From NCBI GenBank assembly GCA_027563935.2, contig CM050449.1, forward strand, positions 62,214,556-62,278,555: a stretch of DNA of 64,000 bases, given 5' to 3'. Positions within the stretch are counted from its first letter, which is position 1, and each line of letters starts with the position of its first letter. Source of the stretch: Costus lasius. Its lineage: Eukaryota; Streptophyta; Magnoliopsida; Zingiberales; Costaceae. A program made the position numbers and the translations under genes. The notes under the pieces are model-generated. The model made no database searches, had not been told where the DNA came from, and saw nothing but the letters and a program-made list of their open reading frames with translations. Of the stretch, positions 1 through 12,781 are shown piece after piece.

Positions 1-1407
1 TGTCGTGTGAGAAGGGATGAAGAAGATGAGAGATCCACTGCTTGGCGATTCTTCCTTATCGTCAAAACCTCTTCCACGAGAGTGCCTCTAAAACACACGA
101 GAAGAGAGGGGCGACAACCATAGGCGTGAAGAGGTGAGGCGTGGTCACGTATGTGATCATGCTTTCTAAAAATAGAAAGCCACTCCTCAACATGCGATCA
201 AGGGTTTTTCCCAATCGCATATTTCTCTTAACTTGAACCGTGCGCTCACATGATGAGCTGGTTCAATTTTGGTTTGGTTCAAAGACCAATTAACCCAAGC
301 CATTAGTCCAGATCACATTAAACCCTAAGGTTCTTGATCTGACCGTTGATCTCTTGATGCTCCTGATCTCACCGATCTAGCATCCATTCTCTCAATCGAA
401 GCTTACCGATCTCAAGCCCTAATCAATCAAACATGATCAGACCAGATCTCACTCACAATCAGAGATTAAATCCCTTTAAACTGAACCTAAACAATTCAGT
501 CCACACGATCTGACTTAAGTAAGCCATATCATCAAATTGTGCGACCCTAAGGGTTTCCTTTAAATGTCGGTAACGATAACTTACGTCATCACGATCAGTG
601 AGGGGTATCTAGCAACACATCACTGTCTCCCGATATAAAAGAAAGAGTCTTCCAAGACTACACCCAAACCACAGCACAAGTGTGAATCCACTTCACCAGG
701 CATACATGATTCCTTTGCCACTGGATGTTCTTATTGGACAAGCGTGTCAAGCCTGTAGCTCCAATATGATGAGCATGATCAGATCAGATGAACATAGTCA
801 CCTGGGTATGGCCATACACTTTCTCAATCATCTCATCCAGGGGGGCCCCTTTAGAACATCACACTCCAATGAAGGAGACGGCCATCCTTTATCTATCACT
901 AGTGCCCTAACATGACTCAAGCTCACCATCCAAGATAGTCTATAACCATTATGTTTCAAATGATATTGAACTACCTCAAAACAATGACAATCATCATTTA
1001 GAAACACAAGTGATCTCAAGTCAGAGGAAATGTGCCACTTGTTGCAATCAAGGATTATTCACATTGTGACAAGCAATTGAATATCCTAGTAGGGTCTGTC
1101 CAGTACATCCAATGTACCCATGAGTCTACATCTTATTTCATGCTCGAAGCATCCTATAAGATTAGAACACATATTAGTCTTAAGCATATCAAGGCTGTCT
1201 CATGTTCACCAAGATATCTCGACTAAGGACACATAGCATGTCAGCCAAGCTGAACAGCTCTGAGACATTATTCAGAAGCACATGTATTGCAGCAGACAAT
1301 GTAACAAACTGAATAACAACCATTGCCTTTATAAACACAAGGGTTTATACATGATACTGTTACAATCCCAAGGCTTCAAACATTAGCCTTAAGGGCATAC
1401 CCCAACA
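1..1407 (-). mobile_element. Ty1/copia LTR, partial at window edge
   Basis: Read on the minus strand this begins at 1407 with TGTTGGGGTATGCCC, the same type of start as the copia LTRs at 42094, 47733 and 55259. It shares ordered blocks with them: a stretch ending in GGGGCCCCCC, the GTGTATGGCCATACCCAGGTG block near 800-825, and the AAAGGAAACC...GGGTCGCACA block near 535-570. The LTR runs off the left edge, so I cannot tell a solo LTR from a full element. It sits directly against the RT/RNase H fragment of gypsy element 1, so it inserted into that element. No convincing gene lies within; the short frames here are not coding. Confidence 0.8.
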
Positions 1408-2768
1408 TCAAGATAAGCATTTTTCATGGAGTCAAAGCAAGTAACTTCAACATGCATCTTGTTCAATAATAAAGTTACTCTACTGAGGGCATCTGCTACT
1501 TTATTTTCAGATCCTGATTTATGTCTAAGCACAAAAGTATATTGTTGTAGGTATTCAACCCACTTAGCATGCCTTGAGTTTAATTTCTTTTGAGCACTTA
1601 GGTAGGAGAGGGCCTGGTGGTCACTATTGAGAGTGAACTCCCTATGAATGAGATAATGTCTCCAATACCTTAGGGCTTGGACTACAGCATAAAATTCCTT
1701 ATCATAGGTAGAGTATTTTTGTTTTGCCTCGTTGAGTTTTTCACTAAAGAAGGCTATGGGATGACCTTCTTGGCTTAGGGTTCCCCCTATGCCAACTCCA
1801 GAGGCGTCACAATCTACCTCAAAGACTTTACTGAAGTCAGGCAGTCTAAGGACCGGGGCAGTGGTCATCTTATCCTTAAGTTCTTGGAAGGCTTTGCTAG
1901 CAGATTTAGTCCAAGAAAATTCACCTTGTTTTAGGCAACTAGTGATAGGTGCCACTATGGAGCTGAAGTTCCTTATGAATCTCCTATAAAAGGTAGCTAG
2001 GCCATGGAAGCTTCTGACCTCAGTGATGGTCTTAGGTTCAGGCCAATCTTTGATGGCTTGGATCTTGGATGGGTCGGCTTGAAGGCCATGCTCAGACACT
2101 ATGAATCCTAAGAAGATCACACTATGTGACAGAAAGGAGCATTTCTTGAGATTGATATAGAGCTGTTCTTCCTTAAGAAGGTCAAGGGTCTTCCTAAGGT
2201 GCTCTAGGTGTTCCTCTTTGGTCTTACTATAGATGAGGATATCATCAAAGTAGACTACCAGGAATTTTCCAATGAAAGGCTTTAAGACTTGGGTCATGAG
2301 TCTCATGAATGTGGAAGGAGCATTAGTCAAGCCAAAAGGCATGACTAACCATTCATAGAGACCATCCTTGGTCTTGAAAGCGGTCTTCCATTCATCACCT
2401 AGCCTTATCCTGACCTGGTGGTATCCACTTCTTAAGTCAAGCTTAATAAACCACTTAGAGCCAACTAACATGTCTAGCATATCATCAAGTCTAGGAATAG
2501 GAAACCTATACTTTACTGTGATTTTGTTTATGGCTCTGCAGTCTATACACATGTGCCAACTGCCATCCTTTTTAGGGGTGAGCAGAGCAGGTACGGCGCA
2601 AGGGCTTAGACTTTCTCTGATATGTCCTTTCTCTAATAGGTCATCTACCTGCCTCTTAAGTTCTTGATGCTCAGTAGGGTTCATCCTATAGTGGGGTAGA
2701 TTGGGAAGGGTTGAACCAGGGACAAGATCTATTGCATGCTGGATGTCCCTAAGAGGTGGAAGACCTGT
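1408..2768 (-). CDS. Element 1 pol fragment: reverse transcriptase and RNase H (partial)
   Basis: This is the downstream half of element 1 pol. It encodes the RT fingers and palm ([28 protein letters not shown] with the catalytic Asp pair) followed by RNase H ([26 protein letters not shown]). The frame is open from the T1 boundary to the copia LTR at 1407, where it reads about six codons into LTR sequence and stops at 1389. Integrase is missing. RT copies element RNA into cDNA and RNase H removes the template; without integrase and split from gag this copy cannot act alone. The 5' end of this piece is at the T1 target duplication, not at a start codon. Identification as gypsy RT-RNase H is secure. 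Confidence 0.88.
2764..2768. repeat. Target-site duplication of T1, left copy (CCTGT)
   Basis: CCTGT directly before the T1 LTR matches CCTGT at 12777-12781 directly after the other LTR. This is the 5-bp duplication expected for Ty3/gypsy integration and proves that the two LTRs arrived together. Confidence 0.95.
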
Positions 2769-5372
2769 TGTAACGGCCCTCGATACTTAACCCCGAAGTT
2801 CATGCGGAAATCATACGAGGAACGCCACGAGAAATAAAACCGAACGCCAAGATCATACTACTAACGGAGCTAGGGAATAAAAGATCTGAAAATTTATACA
2901 AAAATCCGGCAGCATGTATGCGTACATACAGGGTCGGGAAAATTCCCATACATGCACATGCTGTACTGATTCATAACAACAAGTAATTTCAACTGATATA
3001 ATACTAAACATAACCGAATCAGTTCACAACTCCGTACTATACATATACGGAGACAAAGTCTCATATCACATCAGACCGAACATAAAATCCCATCAAAACG
3101 ATGAAAATACCACAACCGAAATCTTATAACAAAATGGGCCTAAGCCCTCACATGTAACCAGAATATAGTATCCATCATCCAAAACAAAGTATAACTAATA
3201 CAGGCACGCAGGCCCCAAATAACGGAGTCACGATACAAGTACTCAAATACAACCGAAATCTTTTACAAGGTCCATATCACAAAGCCCAAAGCTTCGTCAA
3301 GCTACTCATATCTCAAGGGGCATAACGCTGTATCAATCACGGTCTCTCACCTGTAGATATTAGAGGGGGTGAGCTAACAGCTCCGCAAGTGAGAACCCTA
3401 TGAAACCCCTCCATTAATACATTCAAAAATATAGCATGTAAGGTTTTTCAAAACATTTACCGAATGCGATTATTAATTATCAAATCAAATACAGATGAGA
3501 ACACAACTTACAAAATAATCCACATGGCGAAATCTAACCATAATACAGCAAAACCGAAATAGAAACGTGCATATCACATGGCGAAACAGAACACATACGT
3601 AGATGCACATCCTAACATGTCCAAATCCAGAACAGAACGAAACGACCACAAAGGTCCGACCCTTCCCTCGTCAGGGCTCAGAGAATGCATGCATGCCAAA
3701 CAGTAGGGGAGGAATCAGGAGGTGGCCCCCGTCTAGCTAAGACGTGGCACGCTGATCTCCATCTACCCACTCAGACAATGTGGTAAATCAAGAGGTGGCC
3801 CCCGCCAAGTCACGGCGTGGCACTTTGTTTCCCCACATTGGTCACACAGCAGTCAGAGAGTTCAAGAGGTGGCCCTCGCTTACCAGTAGCGTGGCACTTT
3901 GTCCCTCTTATGCTAAACTAATCACATCTGTGAAGGAAGATCAAGTGGTGGCCCCCGCCTGACCAAGGCGTGGCACTTTGCCTCACTTCACAACATCTCC
4001 AGGGTCACACATAATGTACATGACTTATGCCACACACTTATAGCAAAAGACTAACACCCGGATATCATTCACCACTCGAAATTAATTAAACAGCATAAAT
4101 GTCTTAGACAGGGTAGTCCTTAAGTTTCATGCAATCAGGTTAGGAAGATACCATGCTAAGTTCTCAACAAATGTTTCCATACAGGTAAAATGTGTTAATC
4201 CTAGATTTCATGCAATTAGATTGTAACATCTATACTCTAGGTTATCAAACAGAATTTACAAACATTGCACATATTACCATCACTTAATTTCAAGAGAACG
4301 ATTACACTTGTAACTATGCATAGAAAATTCCTAAAATTAGGCAAAAATCATATTTAAGTACCTAACGAACTCAATTACATGAATAACAGCTTTGCCCCAA
4401 AAGTTAACTGAACATTGACCAAAATACCCCTAGGGTAAATTTCGGCCAGCATGAATTAAGGCTCCAAAAATAGCATAAAATTCATGATAAATTCCCTCAT
4501 ACTTCTAATTTCATGAATCCTAAGTTTTCCCCAAAAGTTAGCATGAAATTTCATCAATTTAGGGCATGGGCGCATGTCCTACTCTAGGGTTTTTCATGAA
4601 TACATTATACAATCAAATTGAAGGTCCAAATCATGATAATTCATCCTCCTAAGGCATCTAATCAAGTAAAGAACGAAAAGCCCTATGATTAGAGCCCCTA
4701 AATCTCATTTTCGAAACTTCAAATAGCACTCACGGTTTCATGGTAAAGAAACATTCAAACCTACTCGTTTTTCCCATCATTAAGCAAGGAAACATGTCAA
4801 GGAAAGATCATAAACTTGGAATAGAGGTAGCATAAGGTTTCCACTCGCCTTGGGAATGGTTTGCAAGCAAACCGTGAGCAAAGGGGATTGTTGAAGCCTC
4901 CACACGCCGCCGTCCACCACCACGCCGGAAGACCAAGCACCACCGCCGGAAAGCTCGCCGGAAGAGGAGCTGGACGAAGGGGGAAGGCGCTGCCAAAGTC
5001 GTCCACGAGAGTCCACGAGAGGGAGAGGAAAAATCGTAAGGGTCGGCTAGGGTTAGGATGAAAATCGGAAACAACTTAAGTGATGCCAAGTCACTTAAGT
5101 GAAATCTGCATTTAATCTGTATGCTCACATAATAAGGGGGCGCCCACATACCTAACACAAAAACTGGGCTGGAACTCTGGTAGCCAGGCCAACATACACA
5201 GGAGAGGTCTCAGGTTCAAGACTCCTCCACAGCAACTTATTTTTGCCCTGCAGGAGAATAATTTTCCCCTTAGCCAAAAATCCCACCAACAAGGTTAATA
5301 AATACCTGATTATAGATAATTAAAATGAGTCACATACCGAGGTTTAATACATCAAAATTCTCGGGTTTTACA
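2769..5372 (-). repeat. T1 3' LTR (2604 bp)
   Basis: Begins TGTAACGGCC and ends TTTTACA in plus-strand reading. It is the 3' LTR because the element runs leftward. It carries a four-copy hairpin array at 3722-3976. The short frames in this region, for example near 4780-5158, recur identically in the other LTR and have no coding character. Confidence 0.95.
3722..3976 (-). repeat. Four-copy covarying hairpin array in T1 3' LTR
   Basis: Four modules of exactly 29 nt lie at 3722-3750, 3795-3823, 3869-3897 and 3948-3976. Each has the form GTGGCCCY, left arm, loop, right arm, TGGCAC. The arms differ but stay complementary: CGTCT/AGACG, CGCC/GGCG, CGCT/AGCG and CGCCT/AGGCG. The base can pair GTG with CAC and CC with GG around small bulges. 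Three of the four modules are preceded by CAAG(A/T)G and followed by TTTG; the first lacks these flanks. The same array is at 11126-11380 in the other LTR. Function is unknown; the compensated arm changes suggest selection on secondary structure. Confidence 0.8.
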
Positions 5373-5385
5373 TCCTCTCTTCCTT
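5373..5385 (-). promoter_or_regulatory. T1 polypurine tract
   Basis: The minus strand reads AAGGAAGAGAGGA immediately upstream of the 3' LTR. This is the purine run expected to prime plus-strand cDNA synthesis. Confidence 0.85.
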
Positions 5386-5423
5386 AAAAGGCTTTAGTCC
5401 TCTAAAGCAAACCGGGAGCAGGT

Positions 5424-8400
5424 TCAAAACAAATGTGGGTAATCCTTTCTCATATCGGTTTCCAACTCCCAAGTAGCTTCTTCCACGGACTGATTTCCCC
5501 AAATAACTTTCACTAGAGGTATCACCTTGCTTCGAAGGACTTTCTCTTTTCTATCCACAATCTTAAGTGGCCTTTCAACATAAGTCAGATTTTCATCAAT
5601 TTGCAAAGGTGTGGAATCCAAGATATGTGACGGGTCATGACAATACTTCCTAAGCACGGATACGTGAAACACACTGTGCAGATGCTCCAAGGATGGCGGT
5701 AAGGCTAATCGGTAAGCAACAGGTCCAACCCTCTCGATGATATCAAACGGACCCACATATCTAGGGCTTAATTTCCCTTTCTTTCCAAATCGCATCACAC
5801 CTTTTGTAGGAGAAACCTTAACAAATACATGTTCACCCACCATGAACTCCAGAGGTCTCCTTCTCACATCAGCGTAGCTTTTCTGTCTATCCTGTGCAGC
5901 CTTTAGCTTTTCTTGAATAATCTTTACCTTATCTGTGGCTTCCTGCACAGCATCAGACTGGAGCAAGGTTCTATCACCTACCTCCTCCCAACTCAAGGGA
6001 GTTCTGCATCTTCTTCCGTACAATGCCTCGTACGGAGCCATCTGGATACTAGAGTGGTAACTATTGTTGTAAGTAAACTCAATCAGGGCTAAGTCTCTGT
6101 CCCACTCACCATGCCAGTCAATGATATAAGATCTCAACAAGTCCTCCAATGTCTGTATGGTCCTCTCAGTCTGCCCATCAGACTGCGGGTGATATGCAGT
6201 GCTAAAACTGAGCTTGGTGCCCAAATCTTCCTGAAGCTTCTTCCAAAACCGAGATAAGAACCTGGAATCGCGGTCAGATACAATATCCACCGGAACACCA
6301 TGCAATCTCACAATCTCGTCAATGTACAACCTGGCAAGCCTCTCCAAAGGATAAGTCATCCTGATAGGCAAAAAGTGGGCGGACTTAGTGAGTCTGTCCA
6401 CGATAACCCAAATAGCATCGTGCCCATTTCTGGTCCGGGGTAATCCACAGACAAAGTCCATGCTGATATTTTCCCACTTCCACAGAGGAATCTGAAGTGG
6501 TTGGAGGGATCCACCCGGTCTCTGATGCTCGGCTTTAACCGTCTGGCATGTCAAACATCTAGCCACAAACTGCGCCACATCATTCTTCATCCCTTGCCAC
6601 CAGAAACTTTTCTTCAGGTCCTGATACATTCTGGTACTACCAGGGTGAATAGAATACTTAGAACTGTGGCCTTCAGCTAAAATCTCTTGTCTCAACTTAG
6701 GGTCCTCAGGGACACAAACCCTTCCATGGAACCTAAGCAAACCATCTGTGGATAGGCTGAAATCCTCAATCAATCCCATCTCCAGTTTTTCTTTCCATTT
6801 CAAAATTTCAGGATCAACCAACTGTGCTTTGCTCAGCTTTTGCAAAATATCAGACTCAACTCTAAGTGCAGCAACAAAACACTTATTACCACGAGGTGTC
6901 ACATCTAATCGAAGCCTACTGAACTCATCAAGCAAGCGCCACTCCTGCACAAGAAGTGCAGCCATAGAGGTCACAGGCCGCCTGCTCAATGCGTCTGCAA
7001 CCACATTTGCCTTGCCCTCCTGATAGTGAATAGTAAAATCATAGTCTTTGATCAGTTCCATCCACCTCCGCTGCCGCATGTTGAGTTCTTTCTGGGTAAA
7101 TATGTATTTGAGGCTCTGATGGTCGGTGTACAGATCAAAAGTCTGACCCAGCAGATAATGACGCCAAATCTTCAATGCAAACACCACTGCAGCCAACTCC
7201 AAGTCATGGGTAGGGTAGTTGGACTCGTATTCCTTTAACTGCCTGGAAGCATAGGCAACCACCTTACCATGCTGCATGAGTACACAGCCCAAACCTTTGC
7301 CAGAGGCATCCGTGTACACAGTGAAACCTTCACCGCCACTAGGTATAGTGAGAATCGGTGCACTAGTCAAACGCTTCTTCAGCTCGAGGAAACTTTCCTC
7401 GCACTTGGCATCCCAGATGAAATCAGCATTCTTCCTGGTCAACTTTGTTAAAGGGCCCGCCAGCTTGGAAAACCCTTCAACAAATCTGCGGTAGTAACCT
7501 GCTAAGCCCAAGAAACTTCGAATCTCAAATGTGTTTGTTGGTCTTCCCCAGCTAATAATAGCCTCTACCTTAGCTGGATCCACAGACACACCCTGTCCAG
7601 ATATCACATGTCCCAAAAAGTTAATCTTCTCCAACCAGAACTCGCATTTACTAGCCTTGGCATACAACCTATTACTTCTCAGAATTTCCATCACCTTGCA
7701 TAAGTCCTGTGCGTGATCTTGAGCACTCCGCGAGTAAACCAAGATGTCATCGATAAATACAACCACGCATTTATCCAGGAGATGGTGAAACACCCTATTC
7801 ATAAGATCCATAAAGACAGCAGGGGCATTCGTTAGTCCAAAAGGCATAACTAAAAATTCATAATGCCCATACCTTGTCCTGAATGCTGTCTTAACTACAT
7901 CCTCCTCTCTGACCTTCAGCTGATAATACCCAGACCTTAAGTCAATCTTGGAGAAGACAGTAGCGCCCTGTAACTGATCGAAGAGATCATCAATACGGGG
8001 CAGAGGGTACTTGTTCTTAATTGTTACCTGGTTCAGCTGACGGTAATCGATGCACATTCTCAGTGATCCGTCCTTCTTCTTTACAAACAACACAGGCGCT
8101 CCCCAAGGAGACGCGCTAGGCCTGATGTACCCTTTTTCTAGCAATTCTTCCAGCTGTTTCTTTAACTCAGCCAATTCAGAGGTGGCCATGCGGTACGGGG
8201 CTTTAGAGATTGGGGCAGTGCCAGGTATCAAGTCTATACTGAATTCCACTTCCCGGTCAGGTGGTAAACCAGATAACTCATCAGAAAATACATCTGGGAA
8301 TTCATTCACCACAGGTATATAAGTCAAATCAGACACAGGTTCATCCTGAACCTTTACATGTGCCAAGTAGCCTTTACAGCCGCCAGCCAATAACTTTTGA

Positions 8401-10016
8401 GCATGCAGAAAAGAGATCACATGTAACCCCTGATCTGCAATCAAACCTTTGATATGCAATTGATGACCATCACTCAAATTCAGAGTCACCAACTTTTCAA
8501 AACAATCTAGGGTGGCATGGTAAGAGGACAACCAGTCCATCCCTAATATCACATCATAGTCAAGCATGTCAAGTAATATCAAATCAACAAACAAGTCATA
8601 TTCCTCTATCCTAAGCATGCAATCAGGATAAAGCACATCTGTTACCAGGGAATCACCCATAGGGGTGCAGACAGATATAGCACAATCAAGAGTCTCAGGT
8701 GCCACAGGCAAATAACGAACAAAATGAACTGATACGAAAGAGAGATTGGCACCAGGATCAAATAAAACACGTGCTAACTGATCGAAAACAAAAAGAGTAC
8801 CTTCCACAACTGACTTGGAAGCCCTGGCATCCTTCTCAGCAATAGCATATACTCGAGTCTGCACTGTGGGCTTATCAGCACCCTGAGATGAAGACTTCAG
8901 CTGTGGGCAGTCTTTGATACGGTGTCCGGCCTTACCACACTTGAAACAAGCCCCTGACTTCTTATAGCAGTCCTTGATCTCGTGACCACTGCTTCCACAA
9001 TGATAGCACTTTCTGCCTTCCACGGTATCACCTCGGGCAGATTTAAAATTCTTCTGATAGGGAGGATGCCTACCTTTCTTATCCTTGTGCTTATATTGTT
9101 TCTTTTCATGACTCTGGGGAACTGGAGCGGCAGTCTCCACAACAGGGGTTGGGGCAATCACCACTGCCTGCTCAGAAATTGACCTCTCCACTGTGAGAGC
9201 CCTCTCTAAAACCTCAGCATAGGTCTCTAGATGCAGTGCCACAATCCGATCTCTGATATCTTTTCTCAAACCCCTCTGAAACTTCCTAGCCCTTAGTTCC
9301 TCAGTGCTGACCAAATGGGGAGCATACTTGGACAACTGGGTGAACATGATATCATATTGAGCCACAGAAAGGTCACCCTGCACCAGGTGGATAAACTCCA
9401 CCTCCTTCTCTTCATTCATGCTAGGTGGAAAGTACTTGTCATTGAATTTTCTCATGAAGTAAACCCAGTCTACAGTATCCCCTTTTTCAATTGCTAGCCT
9501 CTCAACTCCTTTCCACCATATCTCGGCATTCCCTTTCAGCATATATACTGACAGGCACAGTTTATCCTCTTCACTACTTCGCATCACCGCAAAAATCTTA
9601 TCCAGGTCAGCAAGCCAGTCCTCAGCTGCTCTAGGCCCTGGGCTCCCATAAAAAGCTGGAGGGTTCATACGCTGAAATTCCTTCACCAGTTGAGCATACC
9701 TCTTATGCCCATTCTCCTGAGAACTCCCCACATTCTCCTTCTCAGCCGACTGTGGCTGGGAATGAGACTGGGACTGCATCTGCTGCTGCATTTGCTGGTG
9801 AAATTCTTGTTGCTGATCGCGGTTCTGCTGCAGGAGTTGCTGCTGAAACTCCTGATGCTGCTCACGCTGCTCTCTCATCATTTGTTGCTGTTCTTGCATA
9901 ACCTGAGCCTGCTGCTGAATGAGGGCACCCTGTTGTTGTATCATACCACTCATAGACTCCAAAGCCCTCATAAAGCCAGCCATCTGATCATCAGCATTAC
10001 CCTTGGGTCGCACCAT
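5424..10016 (-). CDS. T1 gag-pol polyprotein, apparently intact (1530 aa)
   Basis: A single uninterrupted frame. Residues 26-100 are Gln-rich with coiled-coil character. The gag domain spans about 105-260. Two CX2CX4HX4C zinc knuckles lie at 337-350 and 357-370. The aspartic protease site is DPGAN near 420. RT spans about 610-800 with FIDD at 754-757, and RNase H starts at YTDAS 901-905. Integrase has an HHCC zinc site (H1117, H1124, C1154, C1157) and the D1187, D1248, E1284 triad with the canonical DX35E spacing. The C-terminal 70 residues resemble a chromodomain, which in this group is thought to steer integration to heterochromatin. The start is the first Met of the frame and fits the MVRPKG-type gag start. 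All expected catalytic residues are present, so this copy could be functional. Confidence 0.95.
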   Translation of the reverse strand: MVRPKGNADDQMAGFMRALESMSGMIQQQGALIQQQAQVMQEQQQMMREQREQHQEFQQQLLQQNRDQQQEFHQQMQQQMQSQSHSQPQSAEKENVGSSQENGHKRYAQLVKEFQRMNPPAFYGSPGPRAAEDWLADLDKIFAVMRSSEEDKLCLSVYMLKGNAEIWWKGVERLAIEKGDTVDWVYFMRKFNDKYFPPSMNEEKEVEFIHLVQGDLSVAQYDIMFTQLSKYAPHLVSTEELRARKFQRGLRKDIRDRIVALHLETYAEVLERALTVERSISEQAVVIAPTPVVETAAPVPQSHEKKQYKHKDKKGRHPPYQKNFKSARGDTVEGRKCYHCGSSGHEIKDCYKKSGACFKCGKAGHRIKDCPQLKSSSQGADKPTVQTRVYAIAEKDARASKSVVEGTLFVFDQLARVLFDPGANLSFVSVHFVRYLPVAPETLDCAISVCTPMGDSLVTDVLYPDCMLRIEEYDLFVDLILLDMLDYDVILGMDWLSSYHATLDCFEKLVTLNLSDGHQLHIKGLIADQGLHVISFLHAQKLLAGGCKGYLAHVKVQDEPVSDLTYIPVVNEFPDVFSDELSGLPPDREVEFSIDLIPGTAPISKAPYRMATSELAELKKQLEELLEKGYIRPSASPWGAPVLFVKKKDGSLRMCIDYRQLNQVTIKNKYPLPRIDDLFDQLQGATVFSKIDLRSGYYQLKVREEDVVKTAFRTRYGHYEFLVMPFGLTNAPAVFMDLMNRVFHHLLDKCVVVFIDDILVYSRSAQDHAQDLCKVMEILRSNRLYAKASKCEFWLEKINFLGHVISGQGVSVDPAKVEAIISWGRPTNTFEIRSFLGLAGYYRRFVEGFSKLAGPLTKLTRKNADFIWDAKCEESFLELKKRLTSAPILTIPSGGEGFTVYTDASGKGLGCVLMQHGKVVAYASRQLKEYESNYPTHDLELAAVVFALKIWRHYLLGQTFDLYTDHQSLKYIFTQKELNMRQRRWMELIKDYDFTIHYQEGKANVVADALSRRPVTSMAALLVQEWRLLDEFSRLRLDVTPRGNKCFVAALRVESDILQKLSKAQLVDPEILKWKEKLEMGLIEDFSLSTDGLLRFHGRVCVPEDPKLRQEILAEGHSSKYSIHPGSTRMYQDLKKSFWWQGMKNDVAQFVARCLTCQTVKAEHQRPGGSLQPLQIPLWKWENISMDFVCGLPRTRNGHDAIWVIVDRLTKSAHFLPIRMTYPLERLARLYIDEIVRLHGVPVDIVSDRDSRFLSRFWKKLQEDLGTKLSFSTAYHPQSDGQTERTIQTLEDLLRSYIIDWHGEWDRDLALIEFTYNNSYHSSIQMAPYEALYGRRCRTPLSWEEVGDRTLLQSDAVQEATDKVKIIQEKLKAAQDRQKSYADVRRRPLEFMVGEHVFVKVSPTKGVMRFGKKGKLSPRYVGPFDIIERVGPVAYRLALPPSLEHLHSVFHVSVLRKYCHDPSHILDSTPLQIDENLTYVERPLKIVDRKEKVLRSKVIPLVKVIWGNQSVEEATWELETDMRKDYPHLF

Positions 10017-10158
10017 TCTTACCTAGCAAAACACCTTGCAAGTCAAGACAAACAATAATTTCCTTATCTTACTAGCAACCAGTTCCTTACTTGGTTTATT
10101 TCTATGCAATACACAAACAGTGTTTTACTACCCAGATCTAATATTCGCTAGAAACTCG

Positions 10159-10170
10159 CCTCTGATACCA
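10159..10170 (-). promoter_or_regulatory. T1 primer-binding site (initiator Met tRNA)
   Basis: The minus strand reads TGGTATCAGAGG, matching the 3' end complement of initiator Met tRNA in 11 of 12 positions. It lies 2 bp inside the 5' LTR and primes minus-strand cDNA. Confidence 0.9.
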
Positions 10171-10172
10171 TA

Positions 10173-12776
10173 TGTAACGGCCCTCGATACTTAACCCCGA
10201 AGTTCATGCGGAAATCATACGAGGAACGCCACGAGAAATAAAACCGAACGCCAAGATCATACTACTAACGGAGCTAGGGAATAAAAGATCTGAAAATTTA
10301 TACAAAAATCCGGCAGCATGTATGCGTACATACAGGGTCGGGAAAATTCCCATACATGCACATGCTGTACTGATTCATAACAACAAGTAATTTCAACTGA
10401 TATAATACTAAACATAACCGAATCAGTTCACAACTCCGTACTATACATATACGGAGACAAAGTCTCATATCACATCAGACCGAACATAAAATCCCATCAA
10501 AACGATGAAAATACCACAACCGAAATCTTATAACAAAATGGGCCTAAGCCCTCACATGTAACCAGAATATAGTATCCATCATCCAAAACAAAGTATAACT
10601 AATACAGGCACGCAGGCCCCAAATAACGGAGTCACGATACAAGTACTCAAATACAACCGAAATCTTTTACAAGGTCCATATCACAAAGCCCAAAGCTTCG
10701 TCAAGCTACTCATATCTCAAGGGGCATAACGCTGTATCAATCACGGTCTCTCACCTGTAGATATTAGAGGGGGTGAGCTAACAGCTCCGCAAGTGAGAAC
10801 CCTATGAAACCCCTCCATTAATACATTCAAAAATATAGCATGTAAGGTTTTTCAAAACATTTACCGAATGCGATTATTAATTATCAAATCAAATACAGAT
10901 GAGAACACAACTTACAAAATAATCCACATGGCGAAATCTAACCATAATACAGCAAAACCGAAATAGAAACGTGCATATCACATGGCGAAACAGAACACAT
11001 ACGTAGATGCACATCCTAACATGTCCAAATCCAGAACAGAACGAAACGACCACAAAGGTCCGACCCTTCCCTCGTCAGGGCTCAGAGAATGCATGCATGC
11101 CAAACAGTAGGGGAGGAATCAGGAGGTGGCCCCCGTCTAGCTAAGACGTGGCACGCTGATCTCCATCTACCCACTCAGACAATGTGGTAAATCAAGAGGT
11201 GGCCCCCGCCAAGTCACGGCGTGGCACTTTGTTTCCCCACATTGGTCACACAGCAGTCAGAGAGTTCAAGAGGTGGCCCTCGCTTACCAGTAGCGTGGCA
11301 CTTTGTCCCTCTTATGCTAAACTAATCACATCTGTGAAGGAAGATCAAGTGGTGGCCCCCGCCTGACCAAGGCGTGGCACTTTGCCTCACTTCACAACAT
11401 CTCCAGGGTCACACATAATGTACATGACTTATGCCACACACTTATAGCAAAAGACTAACACCCGGATATCATTCACCACTCGAAATTAATTAAACAGCAT
11501 AAATGTCTTAGACAGGGTAGTCCTTAAGTTTCATGCAATCAGGTTAGGAAGATACCATGCTAAGTTCTCAACAAATGTTTCCATACAGGTAAAATGTGTT
11601 AATCCTAGATTTCATGCAATTAGATTGTAACATCTATACTCTAGGTTATCAAACAGAATTTACAAACATTGCACATATTACCATCACTTAATTTCAAGAG
11701 AACGATTACACTTGTAACTATGCATAGAAAATTCCTAAAATTAGGCAAAAATCATATTTAAGTACCTAACGAACTCAATTACATGAATAACAGCTTTGCC
11801 CCAAAAGTTAACTGAACATTGACCAAAATACCCCTAGGGTAAATTTCGGCCAGCATGAATTAAGGCTCCAAAAATAGCATAAAATTCATGATAAATTCCC
11901 TCATACTTCTAATTTCATGAATCCTAAGTTTTCCCCAAAAGTTAGCATGAAATTTCATCAATTTAGGGCATGGGCGCATGTCCTACTCTAGGGTTTTTCA
12001 TGAATACATTATACAATCAAATTGAAGGTCCAAATCATGATAATTCATCCTCCTAAGGCATCTAATCAAGTAAAGAACGAAAAGCCCTATGATTAGAGCC
12101 CCTAAATCTCATTTTCGAAACTTCAAATAGCACTCACGGTTTCATGGTAAAGAAACATTCAAACCTACTCGTTTTTCCCATCATTAAGCAAGGAAACATG
12201 TCAAGGAAAGATCATAAACTTGGAATAGAGGTAGCATAAGGTTTCCACTCGCCTTGGGAATGGTTTGCAAGCAAACCGTGAGCAAAGGGGATTGTTGAAG
12301 CCTCCACACGCCGCCGTCCACCACCACGCCGGAAGACCAAGCACCACCGCCGGAAAGCTCGCCGGAAGAGGAGCTGGACGAAGGGGGAAGGCGCTGCCAA
12401 AGTCGTCCACGAGAGTCCACGAGAGGGAGAGGAAAAATCGTAAGGGTCGGCTAGGGTTAGGATGAAAATCGGAAACAACTTAAGTGATGCCAAGTCACTT
12501 AAGTGAAATCTGCATTTAATCTGTATGCTCACATAATAAGGGGGCGCCCACATACCTAACACAAAAACTGGGCTGGAACTCTGGTAGCCAGGCCAACATA
12601 CACAGGAGAGGTCTCAGGTTCAAGACTCCTCCACAGCAACTTATTTTTGCCCTGCAGGAGAATAATTTTCCCCTTAGCCAAAAATCCCACCAACAAGGTT
12701 AATAAATACCTGATTATAGATAATTAAAATGAGTCACATACCGAGGTTTAATACATCAAAATTCTCGGGTTTTACA
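10173..12776 (-). repeat. T1 5' LTR (2604 bp)
   Basis: Copy of 2769-5372 at a constant offset of 7404 bp. Equal length and no difference in the stretches compared. As the 5' LTR it should contain the T1 promoter. The hairpin array recurs at 11126-11154, 11199-11227, 11273-11301 and 11352-11380. Confidence 0.95.
11126..11380 (-). repeat. Four-copy covarying hairpin array in T1 5' LTR
   Basis: Same four 29-nt modules as at 3722-3976, shifted by 7404 bp. In this LTR they could be transcribed as part of, or lie upstream of, the element RNA; the transcription start is not known. Confidence 0.8.
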
Positions 12777-12781
12777 CCTGT
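12777..12781. repeat. Target-site duplication of T1, right copy (CCTGT)
   Basis: Matches 2764-2768. Element 1 coding sequence continues from this point to the right. Confidence 0.95.

Larger units (their letters stand above)
2769..12776 (-). mobile_element. T1: intact young Ty3/gypsy chromovirus, Tekay/Del type
   Basis: A complete 10,008-bp minus-strand element: LTR (2769-5372), polypurine tract, one gag-pol frame (5424-10016), a primer-binding site matching initiator Met tRNA (10159-10170), and the 5' LTR (10173-12776). LTR ends are TG...CA and the target duplication is CCTGT on both sides. Both LTRs are 2604 bp; every stretch I compared was identical. This implies a very recent insertion, after the host element 1 was already in place. 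Long LTRs, the DPGAN protease, the FIDD RT and a C-terminal chromodomain-like tail place it with Tekay/Del chromoviruses. Confidence 0.95.

Noticed and set aside
1..1407. Idea that the left-edge copia LTR is the missing 3' LTR of copia D
   Set aside because: It sits inside gypsy element 1, which is nested more deeply than D, and its sequence differs from the D LTR; it must be a separate insertion.
4780..5158. Overlapping open frames of 66-116 codons in the T1 LTR, repeated at 12184-12562
   Set aside because: They are present only because the LTR is duplicated, overlap each other in several frames, and show no domain or codon signature.
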